Source: Acidilobaceae archaeon | Lineage (GTDB): Archaea; Thermoproteota; Thermoprotei_A; Sulfolobales; Acidilobaceae | Direction of reading: 5' to 3' | NCBI GenBank assembly: GCA_025058835.1 | Contig: JANXEI010000001.1 | Coordinates: forward strand, 252,561 to 316,560 | Length of the DNA stretch: 64,000 bases | Shown here: in pieces, positions 1 to 9,137 of the stretch | Layout: each line of letters begins with the position of its first letter | Numbering within the stretch: position 1 is the stretch's first letter | Position numbers and translations under genes: made by a program | The notes under the pieces: model-generated | The model's input: only the letters and a program-made list of their open reading frames with translations | Told to the model about the DNA's origin: nothing | Database searches by the model: none

Positions 1-1
1 G

Positions 2-1477
2 GCGCTGAAGGTGGAATCGTATTTCGGCAAGCCCATGGACATAGAGTGGGCAATAGATGCAGACATGACTGACGGCAATCTGTTCCTCGTGCAGGCCAGG
101 CCTGAGACGGTTTGGAGCAAGAAGAGGGAGGAGAGGCCGAGAGAGGCTGGGATCGAGATAGGGAAGGTGTTGGTGAAAGGAGTGCCTGCCAGCCCAGGCA
201 TGGCCTTTGGAGAGGTGAAGGTAGCCCTCACAGTGGAGGAGGCTGCCAGGAAGATGACGAAGGGAGATGTGCTAGTCACTAGAATGACCGACCCCGACTG
301 GGTGCCCTACATGAAGATGGCCTCTGCAATAGTCACTGACGAGGGCGGCATGACCGCCCATGCAGCCATAGTGTCCAGAGAGCTGGGCATTCCTGCTGTG
401 GTAGGTACAGGCAACGCAACGAAGACCCTAGCTGATGGGATGAAGGTCACGGTAGACGGGAGCAAGGGCGTGGTGTATTACGGGTTCCTAGAGGAGGCAA
501 AGCCCAAGGTGACAAAAGAGGAGAGGCCAAAGGCCGAGCTCGTCGTGACGGCTCATCCCGTGACGGCTACAAAGATCTACATGAATCTAGGAGAGCCCGA
601 GGAGATAGAAAGGTATGTAGATCTGCCCTTTGACGGCATAGGGCTCATGAGGGTAGAGTTCATAATAGCCAGCTGGATCCAGTATCACCCCCTCTACCTG
701 ATAGAGCAGGGGAGGGGCGTCTACTTTGTGGACAAGCTAGCCGAAGGGATCGCCAAAGTTGCTGGCGCAATATACCCGCGGCCTGTTGTGGTCAGGTTCA
801 GCGACTTCAAGACCAACGAGTACGCCAAGCTGAAAGGAGGGGAGAAATACGAGCAGGTTAACGAGAGGAACCCCATGATGGGATGGAGGGGCGTTTCCCG
901 TTACATAAGCCCCCAGTACGAGCCTGCCTTCAGGCTCGAGGTCAGGGCAATAAAGAAGGTCAGGGATGAGTGGGGGCTGAAGAACGTCTGGGTCATGTTC
1001 CCCTTCGTGAGGACCACTTGGGAGCTAGAGAGAGCGCTGAAGATCATGGATGAGGAGGGCCTCAGCAGGGGAAGGGACTTCAAGGTCTGGATAATGGTGG
1101 AGGTGCCCAGCACTGTGTTCCTCGCAGAAGAGTTCGCTGACATGGTGGACGGTTTCAGCATTGGGAGCAACGACCTCACGCAGCTGGTGCTCGGAGCTGA
1201 CAGGGACAGCGGCCTGTTAGCGAGGATGGGATACTTCGACGAGAGAGATCCGGCAGTCCTCAAGGCTATGCGAAGGATCATAAGGGTTGCGAGGAAGAAG
1301 GGAGTTACGAGCAGCATCTGCGGTCAGGCGCCGAGCGTTTACCCTGAGATCGTGGAGTTCCTCGTGAAGGAGGGAGTGACCTCCATAAGCGTGAACCCTG
1401 ATGCAGTAGTTGCCACGAGGAGGCTGGTAGCTAGTATAGAGAACATGATAATCTTAGAAAAAGCTAGGAGAAAGTAG
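2..1477 (+). CDS. ppsA: Phosphoenolpyruvate synthase, 3' part (5' end outside window)
   Basis: This is the C-terminal ~490 residues of PEP synthase (pyruvate, water dikinase). The family makes PEP, AMP and phosphate from pyruvate and ATP at the entry to gluconeogenesis. The frame is open to the left edge, and only the last strand of the ATP-grasp domain is visible ([11 protein letters not shown]). The phosphohistidine swivel domain follows, with [15 protein letters not shown]; its His codon is at 359-361. The PEP-binding TIM barrel carries [15 protein letters not shown] and the catalytic Cys in SICGQAPS. The full enzyme is usually about 800 residues, so roughly 300 are missing because of the window edge, not a mutation. 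It converges on the subtilase with a 5-bp gap. Confidence 0.95.
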   Translation, partial: ALKVESYFGKPMDIEWAIDADMTDGNLFLVQARPETVWSKKREERPREAGIEIGKVLVKGVPASPGMAFGEVKVALTVEEAARKMTKGDVLVTRMTDPDWVPYMKMASAIVTDEGGMTAHAAIVSRELGIPAVVGTGNATKTLADGMKVTVDGSKGVVYYGFLEEAKPKVTKEERPKAELVVTAHPVTATKIYMNLGEPEEIERYVDLPFDGIGLMRVEFIIASWIQYHPLYLIEQGRGVYFVDKLAEGIAKVAGAIYPRPVVVRFSDFKTNEYAKLKGGEKYEQVNERNPMMGWRGVSRYISPQYEPAFRLEVRAIKKVRDEWGLKNVWVMFPFVRTTWELERALKIMDEEGLSRGRDFKVWIMVEVPSTVFLAEEFADMVDGFSIGSNDLTQLVLGADRDSGLLARMGYFDERDPAVLKAMRRIIRVARKKGVTSSICGQAPSVYPEIVEFLVKEGVTSISVNPDAVVATRRLVASIENMIILEKARRK

Positions 1478-1482
1478 AGGCG

Positions 1483-4400
1483 CTAGCTCACCCTGATGGG
1501 CACGGGCAACAGCAGGAGCCCGTGCTCCTTGTACACGACTGTCTTTGCTCCCCCTACCACATATCCTATGTCTATGGTCGGGACTGTGTTGATCTTCAGC
1601 ACGAAGAGGAGAGAGCCATCGCTGCTAGCCCTCACGGTAGTCCTCAGAGTGAAGCTATCGCCAAAGCCTAGCCTTGCGGGCGTGACGCTCAGCTCCGACG
1701 CGTCATCCTCCGTTATCATGACTGCAAAGGAATCAGCAAATGACAGAGCATAGCTGCCGTGCACCCTTATTGAGACCTCCGTCGGAACGTTCCTCCTGAC
1801 GCTGAGCGGGCTAGGTCCGTCCATCCTTATCGGCTTCACGAGCACCTGGAAGGGCTCTGGGAAGCCTGCCTCCGGCGAGGCGTCAACCATGACTCCCTTT
1901 ATTATTAGCCAGACGGGGACGTCTGTTGCTCCGAACACGCCGGCATAGTGAGGCACGAAGATAGAGGAGAGCTTCGGGAGCGGAGAGTCGTAGAAAGCCT
2001 GGACTCCATGGCGTGGCCAGTAGGGCGGGAAGTTGAGCTTAGCGCTGACCACAGCTCCGTAGAAGAACAGATCGCTCGGGTCTGCTAGGACAGTGGGGCC
2101 TAGGCCTGCTACGGCTACGTCTATGTTAGTGTTCATGCCTCTCCATGACACGCTCACTAGGTATCCGAACACGCTCGGGTCCTCCACTATGATGGGGAAG
2201 CTCCTCCAGTCAGAGCTCTCGTACCTCCATCCCCAATCGAACTGGCCGCTCACTGCGTAGTTGTTGTAGCTGAACCTCTGGTCTCCCGCAAGAGTCACAT
2301 CGGTAGTGCCTCTGCTGATAACTGCTGCTACCGGCACGGAAATGGGTATGAGGGCTGCGCCGTCACTGTAGCGGGCCACTAGGTAGCCCTCGTAAAGGCC
2401 GGGCAGGGCGGTAGCAGGAACGCTGATCCTCACCTTCACGCTAGCCAGCTCGCCAGGCCTCACAAGGACGGAGGAGGGAGCGCTGATCCAGGTCCACGGC
2501 ACCGCCTCGTACTTTCTGAACTCCAGCTTTATCGTGACCTCCCTGCCTACGTAGGCGGAGCTAATGGAGAGGAAGCGCAGGTCGAAGATGGGAGCCTTTG
2601 CCAACGGAGCAACGCTCCTGTTGAGGAACCTTGCGGCTATGTCCTCAGCCATCTGGAACTTGTCTATGGGGTTACTGACTGTCAAGTGAAGCACGTTAGC
2701 CCTCCTGATGTCGTAGTTGATCCTCTGCGTCTCGGAGATGGCTATGAACCTGTCGTTGTTGACATCGATGCCGTAGTGGAGCTCTATGCCCGGATAGATC
2801 ATCTCTGAGTAGGGTCCTGCCCTACCCCTTGGGTCGTAGACGCTGTAAGGCATGTAGGCAACTATCTCCGCCAGCTTCACTCCCTCGAAGGCGCTCCTGT
2901 GCATCGGAATCACGAGCCTGGAGAGGCCGCTGACGAGCCTGACAGTGACGGAATCTGCTGTGTGCCGCACTACGACGTCGCTGAGGGGTACTGCTCTACC
3001 TCCTACGACGGCATATCCTGCAGTCAGGTTAAGGTGGCGCAGGAGCCCCTCAGTAGATACGCGGAACCAGATCGAGCTGAGGTCGACGCGGGTCTCCCTC
3101 CCGCTCACGCGGAAGGTCAACTCTAGCTCCTTAGAGCTGCCGGGCTTCATAACGCCCGGATACAGCTGGGCATCTCCCACGGGCGAGAGGTCGCTCGGAA
3201 CGCCGCCGAGGAGCGGCGGGGAGAGCCTGTAGTAGAAGTCCATGGCAAGAGGCACGGAGAGAGAGCAAGCTATTGGGATGCCTCCCCTAGCAAGCGCTGT
3301 GACTGCCCTGTAAACGTCCACATGGCCCGAGCCCTGGCTGTAGGGGTTATAGCCCATGTCCACTGCTGTGCTCTTCAGGAGACACTTCACGAAGCCTGGA
3401 GTGTAACTCATGCCCCTGCTCTTCATGTAGCTGAGCACTAGGGCCAGGGCTCCGCTGGTCATGGGCGTGGCCTGACTGGTGCCGCTGAAGAGGGTGTAGG
3501 CGTTAAGCCCGTTCCCGAGCCCTACGAGGGTGTGGGTTATTGCCCACTCGAAGCTGCCTATGTTGACGACATCGGGCTTCACGATTCCTATGTTCGTGGG
3601 ACCTCTAGCGCTCCAGGAGACTACGTCATGATAGGTGCCAGGCAGGAAGCCGAACGCAGGCCTGTACTCGAAGAGAGTGCTCGCGCCGAGAGTTATGGCA
3701 AGAGATGAATCTCCGGGGCTGGTAACGGTGCCATAGCCCATACCTCCGTTGCCCCCAGCATGTACTATGAGGGTGCCGCTCCTGAGGATCAAGTGATCCC
3801 ATAGCTGAGCGTAGTTGGAGACCCCGCTGGCGAAGCCGAGGAGGAGGAACACGCTGGAGCCCCAGCTGTTGCTTATGATGTCAGCCTTGTGCTTGCCAGT
3901 GAACTCCCAGGTCCAGAAGGCATACGGCTCCTGAGTGGTCTCGACGAGGTCGAAGCCGCTGAAGAAGATCACTGAGGCTATCGGGTTCATGAGGCCTGTG
4001 TTGGCAGCTAGCTGCGCGTCAGGAGCTATGCCCTTCAGCGGGAACCTCCCATAGCCTAGGGAAATGGGAGTCTCCAGCCTTGCAGCTATGGTGTTGGCAA
4101 CGCTGGTACCGTGGCTGTTGTAGTCATAAGCTATGGTAACGTATCTACCCTCGGGATCCAGCCCTGGGAAGATCCTGCCAGTATAGTCCCAGCCCGTGAG
4201 CCAGCTATAGGAGCCCGCCTCTCCAGTGAAGAGCCCGAGGAAGTCGTACACGAAGCCTGCGAGGGCTCCGATGCTGACATCTGGGATCCTGTCTCCCGTG
4301 AAGTCCCTTGCCAGCACCTCGCTCCCATACCTTGCAGGGGTCTCATCTGCAAAGCTGAGGTCGAAGAGGGGCCTTACCGCAGAGTCCGGCGGTGCCCTGA

Positions 4401-5499
4401 TCACTCCCGTCACGTTCATGGCTCTTAGGAGGAGGTAGTAGAGGGAGGAGAGGTCAGCGTACACCGTATCATACCTGCCCGGAACGCTGGAGTCAACGAA
4501 GAGAATGGGGATGGACACGTAGAGGGTGCCAAAGCCAGAGACGGAGTGGTACTGGATTGCAAGGCCGAACCTGTAGTTACCGCTTGCAGAGCGAATGTCT
4601 CCTACCCTGTAGCTAGTGAGGGGAACGTCAACTGCAAAGCTTCTCCCGGCAGGGGAAATGTACCTGAAGAACATAGTGCGCGTAACTCCAGTAGCGTAGT
4701 ATGCGCCGTCGTAGTAGGGGATGCCCCCTGGCGGCAGGGCTATGGTCCCGTTCGGACTCCTCCGGGCAACTACTGGAGTGAGGACCAGGCCCGACTGATC
4801 GCTGTCAAATATCATAGGCACGCCCTCGGGCGTCCTAGCTATGGCCGAGGAACCCAGGCCTGGGCTGCCGAAGTCTACTCCGGTATCGACGACTGCAACG
4901 ACTACCCCTCTGCCAGTTACGTTGTACTCCCTGTGGACCCTCGTAGCTCCTATCACCTCAACTGCCTTGTGAGTTGCTGGCTCTTCGCTGGCGCTCGGCT
5001 CAAAGGCCTCTGCCTCAGCTCTGAGAACCATGTCCCTCTCGTACAAGATGCTGGAGAGGGGCACCCTGTGGGCTGCTATGGCTAGTATGCCTGGGAGGGA
5101 GGCAAGGGCCTCCACGTCATCCCTCGTTACCCAAGCCTCTAAGTATATGAAGGTAGGTAACTTCATTACACTTATGATCCCTCTTGTGTTCTTGGCCACT
5201 GCTGCCAGGTCTACCTTCGGAGAAGCGGTAATGACAGCCTTCACCTGCCCCTCCCTTATCCTCTGGCCCTTCGAGAGGGCTAGCTGCATCATCTCGTAAT
5301 ACGTGGCCAAGTACTCTTCAGGAGCATCGAGAACTGCGACATGGGAATAAGTTGAGGGGTCTTGAAGAGCGGGATCAACGAAAGCCCTTCTCAGCAGGAG
5401 CTGGGGCTGAGAGGTCGTTGCAACGACAGCTCCCGCGCTCGGGAGGAGAAGGGCGATGATCATCAACATCGAGACTATCCGGAGACTCAAAGTCTTCAA
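1483..5499 (-). CDS. Secreted subtilisin-like serine protease (S8), 1,338 residues, with large insertion
   Basis: A large extracellular protease. A signal peptide is visible at residues 1-27, followed by a ~150-residue region that is probably a propeptide. The catalytic triad is readable: Asp205 in VAVVDTGVD, His463 in NSHGTSVANTIA and Ser675 in SGTSQATPMTSGA; Asn584 in AGGNGG is the oxyanion-hole residue. The 258-residue Asp-His spacing is far longer than in simple subtilisins and resembles the insertion of tripeptidyl peptidase II. About 640 residues follow the Ser, rich in beta strands and aromatic residues, probably beta-sandwich domains for cell-surface or S-layer association. I see no clear C-terminal membrane anchor. 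Likely role: peptide scavenging outside the cell. Confidence 0.93.
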   Translation of the reverse strand: MKTLSLRIVSMLMIIALLLPSAGAVVATTSQPQLLLRRAFVDPALQDPSTYSHVAVLDAPEEYLATYYEMMQLALSKGQRIREGQVKAVITASPKVDLAAVAKNTRGIISVMKLPTFIYLEAWVTRDDVEALASLPGILAIAAHRVPLSSILYERDMVLRAEAEAFEPSASEEPATHKAVEVIGATRVHREYNVTGRGVVVAVVDTGVDFGSPGLGSSAIARTPEGVPMIFDSDQSGLVLTPVVARRSPNGTIALPPGGIPYYDGAYYATGVTRTMFFRYISPAGRSFAVDVPLTSYRVGDIRSASGNYRFGLAIQYHSVSGFGTLYVSIPILFVDSSVPGRYDTVYADLSSLYYLLLRAMNVTGVIRAPPDSAVRPLFDLSFADETPARYGSEVLARDFTGDRIPDVSIGALAGFVYDFLGLFTGEAGSYSWLTGWDYTGRIFPGLDPEGRYVTIAYDYNSHGTSVANTIAARLETPISLGYGRFPLKGIAPDAQLAANTGLMNPIASVIFFSGFDLVETTQEPYAFWTWEFTGKHKADIISNSWGSSVFLLLGFASGVSNYAQLWDHLILRSGTLIVHAGGNGGMGYGTVTSPGDSSLAITLGASTLFEYRPAFGFLPGTYHDVVSWSARGPTNIGIVKPDVVNIGSFEWAITHTLVGLGNGLNAYTLFSGTSQATPMTSGALALVLSYMKSRGMSYTPGFVKCLLKSTAVDMGYNPYSQGSGHVDVYRAVTALARGGIPIACSLSVPLAMDFYYRLSPPLLGGVPSDLSPVGDAQLYPGVMKPGSSKELELTFRVSGRETRVDLSSIWFRVSTEGLLRHLNLTAGYAVVGGRAVPLSDVVVRHTADSVTVRLVSGLSRLVIPMHRSAFEGVKLAEIVAYMPYSVYDPRGRAGPYSEMIYPGIELHYGIDVNNDRFIAISETQRINYDIRRANVLHLTVSNPIDKFQMAEDIAARFLNRSVAPLAKAPIFDLRFLSISSAYVGREVTIKLEFRKYEAVPWTWISAPSSVLVRPGELASVKVRISVPATALPGLYEGYLVARYSDGAALIPISVPVAAVISRGTTDVTLAGDQRFSYNNYAVSGQFDWGWRYESSDWRSFPIIVEDPSVFGYLVSVSWRGMNTNIDVAVAGLGPTVLADPSDLFFYGAVVSAKLNFPPYWPRHGVQAFYDSPLPKLSSIFVPHYAGVFGATDVPVWLIIKGVMVDASPEAGFPEPFQVLVKPIRMDGPSPLSVRRNVPTEVSIRVHGSYALSFADSFAVMITEDDASELSVTPARLGFGDSFTLRTTVRASSDGSLLFVLKINTVPTIDIGYVVGGAKTVVYKEHGLLLLPVPIRVS

Positions 5500-5538
5500 G
5501 CTACCTCACCAGTCGCTATGTCTGCTCTCATTGCAGAG

Positions 5539-5549
5539 CCTTAAATAAC
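5539..5549 (-). promoter_or_regulatory. TATA box of the subtilase gene
   Basis: On the minus strand TTATTTAAGGC lies about 40 nt before the protease ATG (5499). That is the spacing expected for an archaeal TATA box with a ~15-nt leader. Read by eye only. Confidence 0.5.
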
Positions 5550-5609
5550 ACCATTAACACATCTCACTATAGCTCTCTCTGGAAAGCATCTGTGGGAGGA
5601 ACGAGATGG

Positions 5610-5618
5610 TATAAATCT
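5610..5618 (+). promoter_or_regulatory. TATA box of the radical SAM gene
   Basis: TATAAATC lies ~34 nt before the ATG at 5648. A purine run (GGGGGGAG, 5639-5646) just before the start acts as a ribosome-binding site. The subtilase has its own box 65 bp away, so this divergent pair uses two boxes. Confidence 0.55.
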
Positions 5619-5647
5619 TGTAGGAGGGAGAGCTATCTGGGGGGAGC

Positions 5648-6805
5648 ATGGACTCGAGAATGGTCCCAGAGCCGCTCGTCTACAGATACAGGCCCGATGC
5701 CCTCTGGGCCTTGAAGAACTCTGAGCTTCGCGAGAGGCTCTCCTGGTACTATTCTGTGCTCTTCAACGAAGCCCCCGCTAAGTACCTCATAGCAAAGAGG
5801 ATCAAGTCTCCCGTCGACCCTTACGAGCCGCAGGTGAGCCTCGAGGAGCTCTGGAAGGTCCACGATTCGCTCTCTGCTATCTTCAAGGAAGAGTGGAAGA
5901 GGATCGCGAATGGGGCGCCGCTAGGGGAGGTCGTGAGGCCCAACTACCTAGACGTGAAGGTTGCCATCGCGAAGAGGATGATGAAGAGATGCGAGCTCTG
6001 TGAGTGGAGGTGCCGCGTCAACAGGGAGGAGAAAATAGGGGTTTGTCGCGTGGGCAGGGAGTGCTTTGTCTACAGCTACTTCCACCACCTAGGGGAGGAA
6101 GCCCCTCTCGTCCCGAGCGGCACCATATTCTATGGCGGCTGCAACTTCAGGTGCGCCTTCTGTCAGAACTGGGACATAAGCCAAGTAAAGAGCAGCCGTT
6201 ACGAGGTCCTGGCCCCGAAGGCCCTTGCAGAGGCTCAGGAGGAGCTAGCCATCTGGGGGGCAAGGAACATAAACCACGTAGGAGGGGAGCCCACGCCTCA
6301 CATCCCCTTCATTCTAGAGAGCCTCCTCTACCTTGACACAAACGTAGCCCAGCTCTGGAACAGCAACATGTACATGAGCAGGGAAGCTATGAAGTTGCTC
6401 AAGGACGTCATAGATATTTGGCTGCCAGATCTTAAGTATGGCAACGACTCCTGCGCTAGGCGGTTGTCTGGAGTTAAGAACTACTTTGCCGTAGCTACTA
6501 GGAACATCCTCGAGGCTTACGAGGAGGGGGAGGGGAGCGTTATAGTTAGGCACCTGGTGCTCCCAAACCATCTGGAGTGCTGCACAAGGCCAGTGCTCAG
6601 GTGGCTGGCTGAGAAGGTGCCTGGGGCCGTCCTCAACCTCATGGACCAGTACCGCCCAGAGTACAAAGCTGCAGAGGAGCCTGAGAGATATCCTGACATC
6701 TCCAGAAGGCTGACGAGGGAGGAGTTCAGGAGGGCTGTGGAGATGGCAGAGGGGCTCGGCTATCGGTTCACGCAGGAGGAGCTCATGATAAGGCGGTCAG
6801 GTTGA
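5648..6805 (+). CDS. Radical SAM protein, PflA-like (COG1313 type)
   Basis: Radical S-adenosylmethionine enzyme of 385 residues. The [4Fe-4S] motif CNFRCAFC gives Cys165, Cys169 and Cys172 in the CxxxCxxC spacing, followed by QNWDIS as in the family annotated pyruvate formate-lyase activating enzyme-like. An upstream cluster, Cys115, Cys118, Cys122 and Cys133 (CELCEWRC..GVC), is typical of COG1313 and may hold metal. GGEPTPH is the family's SAM-binding GGE motif. The real substrate of these archaeal proteins is not established, and no glycyl-radical enzyme lies nearby, so the PFL link is by homology only. It is transcribed alone, ahead of TBP. Confidence 0.85.
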   Translation: MDSRMVPEPLVYRYRPDALWALKNSELRERLSWYYSVLFNEAPAKYLIAKRIKSPVDPYEPQVSLEELWKVHDSLSAIFKEEWKRIANGAPLGEVVRPNYLDVKVAIAKRMMKRCELCEWRCRVNREEKIGVCRVGRECFVYSYFHHLGEEAPLVPSGTIFYGGCNFRCAFCQNWDISQVKSSRYEVLAPKALAEAQEELAIWGARNINHVGGEPTPHIPFILESLLYLDTNVAQLWNSNMYMSREAMKLLKDVIDIWLPDLKYGNDSCARRLSGVKNYFAVATRNILEAYEEGEGSVIVRHLVLPNHLECCTRPVLRWLAEKVPGAVLNLMDQYRPEYKAAEEPERYPDISRRLTREEFRRAVEMAEGLGYRFTQEELMIRRSG

Positions 6806-6865
6806 ACTAGGCCAGTCATTCCTCCTTGACTGCCCGCCTCCTCATCCCAGCTCTGATCTTACCTA

Positions 6866-6879
6866 TGTATTTAAATACC
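6866..6879 (+). promoter_or_regulatory. TATA box of the TBP gene
   Basis: The sequence TGTATTTAAATACC is a near-perfect palindromic TATA box. Its centre (~6873) predicts transcription from about 6900, so the TBP message would have a leader of 10-20 nt. Binding by TBP to its own promoter is plausible but is inference. Confidence 0.6.
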
Positions 6880-6918
6880 CCTCCTAGAGAGCTTAAAAAG
6901 GTGCTTGTGGTGAAGTCG

Positions 6919-7494
6919 ATGGAGAGAAAGCCAGAGGTACAAGTTGAGAACATCGTCGCTACCGTGACCTTGGAACATTCCCTTAACCTAACCCTAATCG
7001 AGTCGAGAATGCCCGAGGTGGACTACAACCCCGATCAGTTCCCTGGCCTTGTCTACAGGCTGGATCAGCCGAAGGTGACGGCGCTCATCTTCAAGTCGGG
7101 AAAGATGGTGGTAACAGGCGCTAAGAGCATCAACCAGCTGGTCTTTGCCGTAAAGAAGATACTCAAAAACATGATAAACAAGGGAGTCCCCATATACGGT
7201 AAGCCCCAGATCCAGGTGCAGAACATCGTGGCCTCGGCAAACATAGGCATGATGGTGGACCTCGAGAAGGCAGCAGCCGTGCTCCCCAACAGCATATACG
7301 AGCCAGAACAGTTCCCCGGCCTTATCTACAGAATGGGGAAGCCCGGGGTGGTGCTCCTCATCTTCAGCAGTGGCAAGATGGTCATAACTGGGGCAAAGAG
7401 GGAGGAGGAGGTGCTCAGCACTGTAGAGAGCATTTACGAGACCCTTAAGGAGCAAGGCTGTGCCATAGAGCCTGGGGAGGAGTTCCCCTTCTGA
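6919..7494 (+). CDS. tbp: TATA-box-binding protein (TBP)
   Basis: General transcription factor that recognises the archaeal TATA box and recruits TFB and RNA polymerase. Two direct repeats are obvious: [37 protein letters not shown], then [37 protein letters not shown]. The frame runs further upstream, but the TATA box at 6866-6879 lies inside that extension, so ATG 6919 (191 aa) is chosen; GTG 6910 is an alternative. The tail is acidic (PGEEFPF), as in many crenarchaeal TBPs. It faces the metallophosphoesterase gene, with a T-run between them. Confidence 0.97.
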   Translation: MERKPEVQVENIVATVTLEHSLNLTLIESRMPEVDYNPDQFPGLVYRLDQPKVTALIFKSGKMVVTGAKSINQLVFAVKKILKNMINKGVPIYGKPQIQVQNIVASANIGMMVDLEKAAAVLPNSIYEPEQFPGLIYRMGKPGVVLLIFSSGKMVITGAKREEEVLSTVESIYETLKEQGCAIEPGEEFPF

Positions 7495-7500
7495 TTTTTT
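7495..7500 (+). terminator. Oligo-T terminator after tbp
   Basis: Six T residues directly follow the TBP stop codon (TGA 7492-7494). Archaeal RNA polymerase terminates at such T-runs without a hairpin. The last two T's are also part of the stop codon of the opposing metallophosphoesterase gene. Confidence 0.45.
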
Positions 7501-8239
7501 ACGCGTATAGCTCCTCTAGCTCGACCAAGGAATATACTCCAAGCCTCGGATCTACGAGAACAGGGAGGGCCCTCCTGGGTATGCCGCTGCTCCTTATTAT
7601 CGGGGACAGATAGGACTCCCTCTCAAGGCCGGCCGCGTTGCCAAACTGGTACTCCCCAAGGGCTGGGAGCACGAAGAGGGTCTTCCCCTTCTCCGTCGGC
7701 ATGATCAGCAGTGCTTTGAACTTCTCCCTATACGCCCCCACGCTTATCTGAACGGCAGGGTGCTCGTGTCCCATGATCACGTAGTCGCCCTTTAGCTCCA
7801 CCTCTAGGTGACCGTGAGTTATTGAGAACTCCCCTATGTCCAGCACGTCCTCTACTATGCTCACGCCGTGATCTTTAAGTAAGGGGGAGACGTAGTTGTC
7901 GTGGTTCCCCCTAACTAGGATGATCTCCTTCACTCCCGCCTCCCCTAGTTGGAGGAGGAACTCCTTCACCTCCCTCCTCTCTTGCCTCGTGAGCCTCTCG
8001 AAAACATGCTTTATGTCTCCGTTTATGATCAGCCTCTTCGCCCCCGTTGAGGCTATCGCCTCCTTCGCTGCGCTCATTACCTTCCCGAACTGGCTGCCGT
8101 AGACGAACACTCCCTGGGAAGCGAGGGCCTCCTCGTAGCCGAAGTGTATGTCCGCTACTATGAGCGCGTTATCTGATCTCAAGTACAGCACGGGTCTAGG
8201 GCCTGCGAAGCCGAGCTTCCTCCCCAGCACCTCCTCCAT
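7499..8239 (-). CDS. Metallophosphoesterase (COG1407, ICC-like)
   Basis: Calcineurin-fold phosphoesterase of 246 residues. All metal-binding motifs are present: ADIHFGYE, NGDIKHVFE, VRGNHDNY, THGH and MGHEHP. This archaeal family (COG1407) is predicted to act on nucleic acids or nucleotides; the physiological substrate is unknown. Start: a TTG at 8242 directly precedes ATG 8239, and the ATG is preferred. It ends in the T-run behind tbp and begins ~60 bp from the 3' end of tRNA-Lys on the same strand. Confidence 0.88.
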   Translation of the reverse strand: MEEVLGRKLGFAGPRPVLYLRSDNALIVADIHFGYEEALASQGVFVYGSQFGKVMSAAKEAIASTGAKRLIINGDIKHVFERLTRQERREVKEFLLQLGEAGVKEIILVRGNHDNYVSPLLKDHGVSIVEDVLDIGEFSITHGHLEVELKGDYVIMGHEHPAVQISVGAYREKFKALLIMPTEKGKTLFVLPALGEYQFGNAAGLERESYLSPIIRSSGIPRRALPVLVDPRLGVYSLVELEELYA

Positions 8240-8297
8240 CAAGGCCCCCTAGGGTGGCAGAGGGGGAGAGGAAATATAGAGGAGCCCCGGGCGGGTG

Positions 8298-8374
8298 TGG
8301 CGGGCCCGCCGGGATTTGAACCCGGGACCCACGGGTTAAAAGCCCGCTGCTCTGCCTGGCTGAGCTACGGGCCC
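8298..8374 (-). tRNA. tRNA-Lys (UUU)
   Basis: Complete cloverleaf on the minus strand. The 7-bp acceptor stem is GGGCCCG/CGGGCCC, the D arm GCTC...GAGC, the anticodon arm GCGGG-CTTTTAA-CCCGT with anticodon TTT, and the T arm CCGGG-TTCAAAT-CCCGG. Discriminator G and an encoded CCA (8298-8300) follow. There is no intron. A TATA box at 8400-8408 is placed for transcription starting just before G1. Confidence 0.96.
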
Positions 8375-8398
8375 TCCGACATAAGAGATTACCCCCGT

Positions 8399-8408
8399 CC
8401 TTATATTG
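8399..8408 (-). promoter_or_regulatory. TATA box of tRNA-Lys, possibly shared with sfsA
   Basis: On the minus strand AATATAAGG lies about 30 nt before tRNA position 1, the expected spacing. Read on the plus strand (CCTTATATT) it is also ~25 nt before the likely sfsA start, so one AT-rich box may serve both directions. Confidence 0.5.
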
Positions 8409-8423
8409 TCTTCAGGGAGCTGG

Positions 8424-9137
8424 TTGGAGCTCTTGAGGGTCGAGGCAGAGAGGGGAGTCCTCCTCTCCCTCGAGAACAGGTTCGTGGCCAGAGTGCTGCT
8501 AGAGGGGGAGGAGGAGTGTCACGTCCCTGACACGGGGAGCCTGCTGAGAAACGCTAGGAGGGGCACAGAGGTCTTCGTCAGGAGGAGGCGAGGCTTGGGG
8601 AGGAGAACCTCATGCGATGTAGTCGCAGCAAAGTTGCAAGAGATAGTTGGAGTTGACTCGAGGCTCCCAAACGCGCTCTTTGCAGAGCTCGTGAGGAGAG
8701 AGATCGGGGGGCTGAGGGGAGAACTGGTGGAGGAAGCTCTCATAAGGGGAGCTGGCATGAGCTACAGAGCAGACTTCCTCCTCCTCTCGCCAGGGGAGAG
8801 CCCCATAATTGCAGAGGTAAAAGGCGTGAACTTCGTCGACGAGAGGGGGATAGCCCTCTTCCCGAACGCTGTGAGCGAGAGGGCCGCGAGGCAGCTGGAC
8901 GAGCTCGTGAGGATGACGCAGGAGGGCTTCAGGGCCCTCTTGGCGTTTGTGATTATGAGGGGGGACGCAAAGGAGGTAAGGCCTTATTATGCTATGGATC
9001 GATCCTTCTCCTCTCGCCTCTGCGCCTACCGCGATCGCATAGTTTACAAGGCCTTTGGAACGAGGCTGGAGGAGAGGGAGGGAGCTCTCCACTTTAGCTT
9101 TGCCGGCGAGCTGGAGGTGAAGCCATGCCTAGCCTGA
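8424..9137 (+). CDS. sfsA: SfsA family protein (sugar fermentation stimulation protein homologue)
   Basis: The SfsA family combines an OB-fold-like N-terminus with a nuclease-like core. The bacterial protein was linked to maltose metabolism, but its biochemical function is uncertain. Visible signatures are ENRFVARVLLEGEEECHVPDTGSL, split here as ENRFVARV and HVPDTGSL, then RADFLL and AEVKGVNF, the last two resembling a restriction-endonuclease-type active site. The start is uncertain: TTG 8424 follows GGGAG closely, and TTG 8433 would be almost leaderless if the 8399-8408 box is used. The 3' end overlaps the next gene by 13 nt, suggesting co-transcription. Confidence 0.88.
   Translation: MELLRVEAERGVLLSLENRFVARVLLEGEEECHVPDTGSLLRNARRGTEVFVRRRRGLGRRTSCDVVAAKLQEIVGVDSRLPNALFAELVRREIGGLRGELVEEALIRGAGMSYRADFLLLSPGESPIIAEVKGVNFVDERGIALFPNAVSERAARQLDELVRMTQEGFRALLAFVIMRGDAKEVRPYYAMDRSFSSRLCAYRDRIVYKAFGTRLEEREGALHFSFAGELEVKPCLA

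Noticed and set aside
901-1317. 138-codon minus-strand frame inside ppsA
   Set aside because: Shadow frame; the plus strand encodes recognised PEP synthase motifs throughout.
4546-5085. 179-codon frame antisense to the subtilase
   Set aside because: Shadow of a GC-rich coding sequence; no motif, and the opposite frame has a full catalytic triad.
6806-6866. Possible C/D box RNA antisense to the region before tbp
   Set aside because: A GGGATGA box exists on the minus strand, but no CTGA follows at the needed distance.
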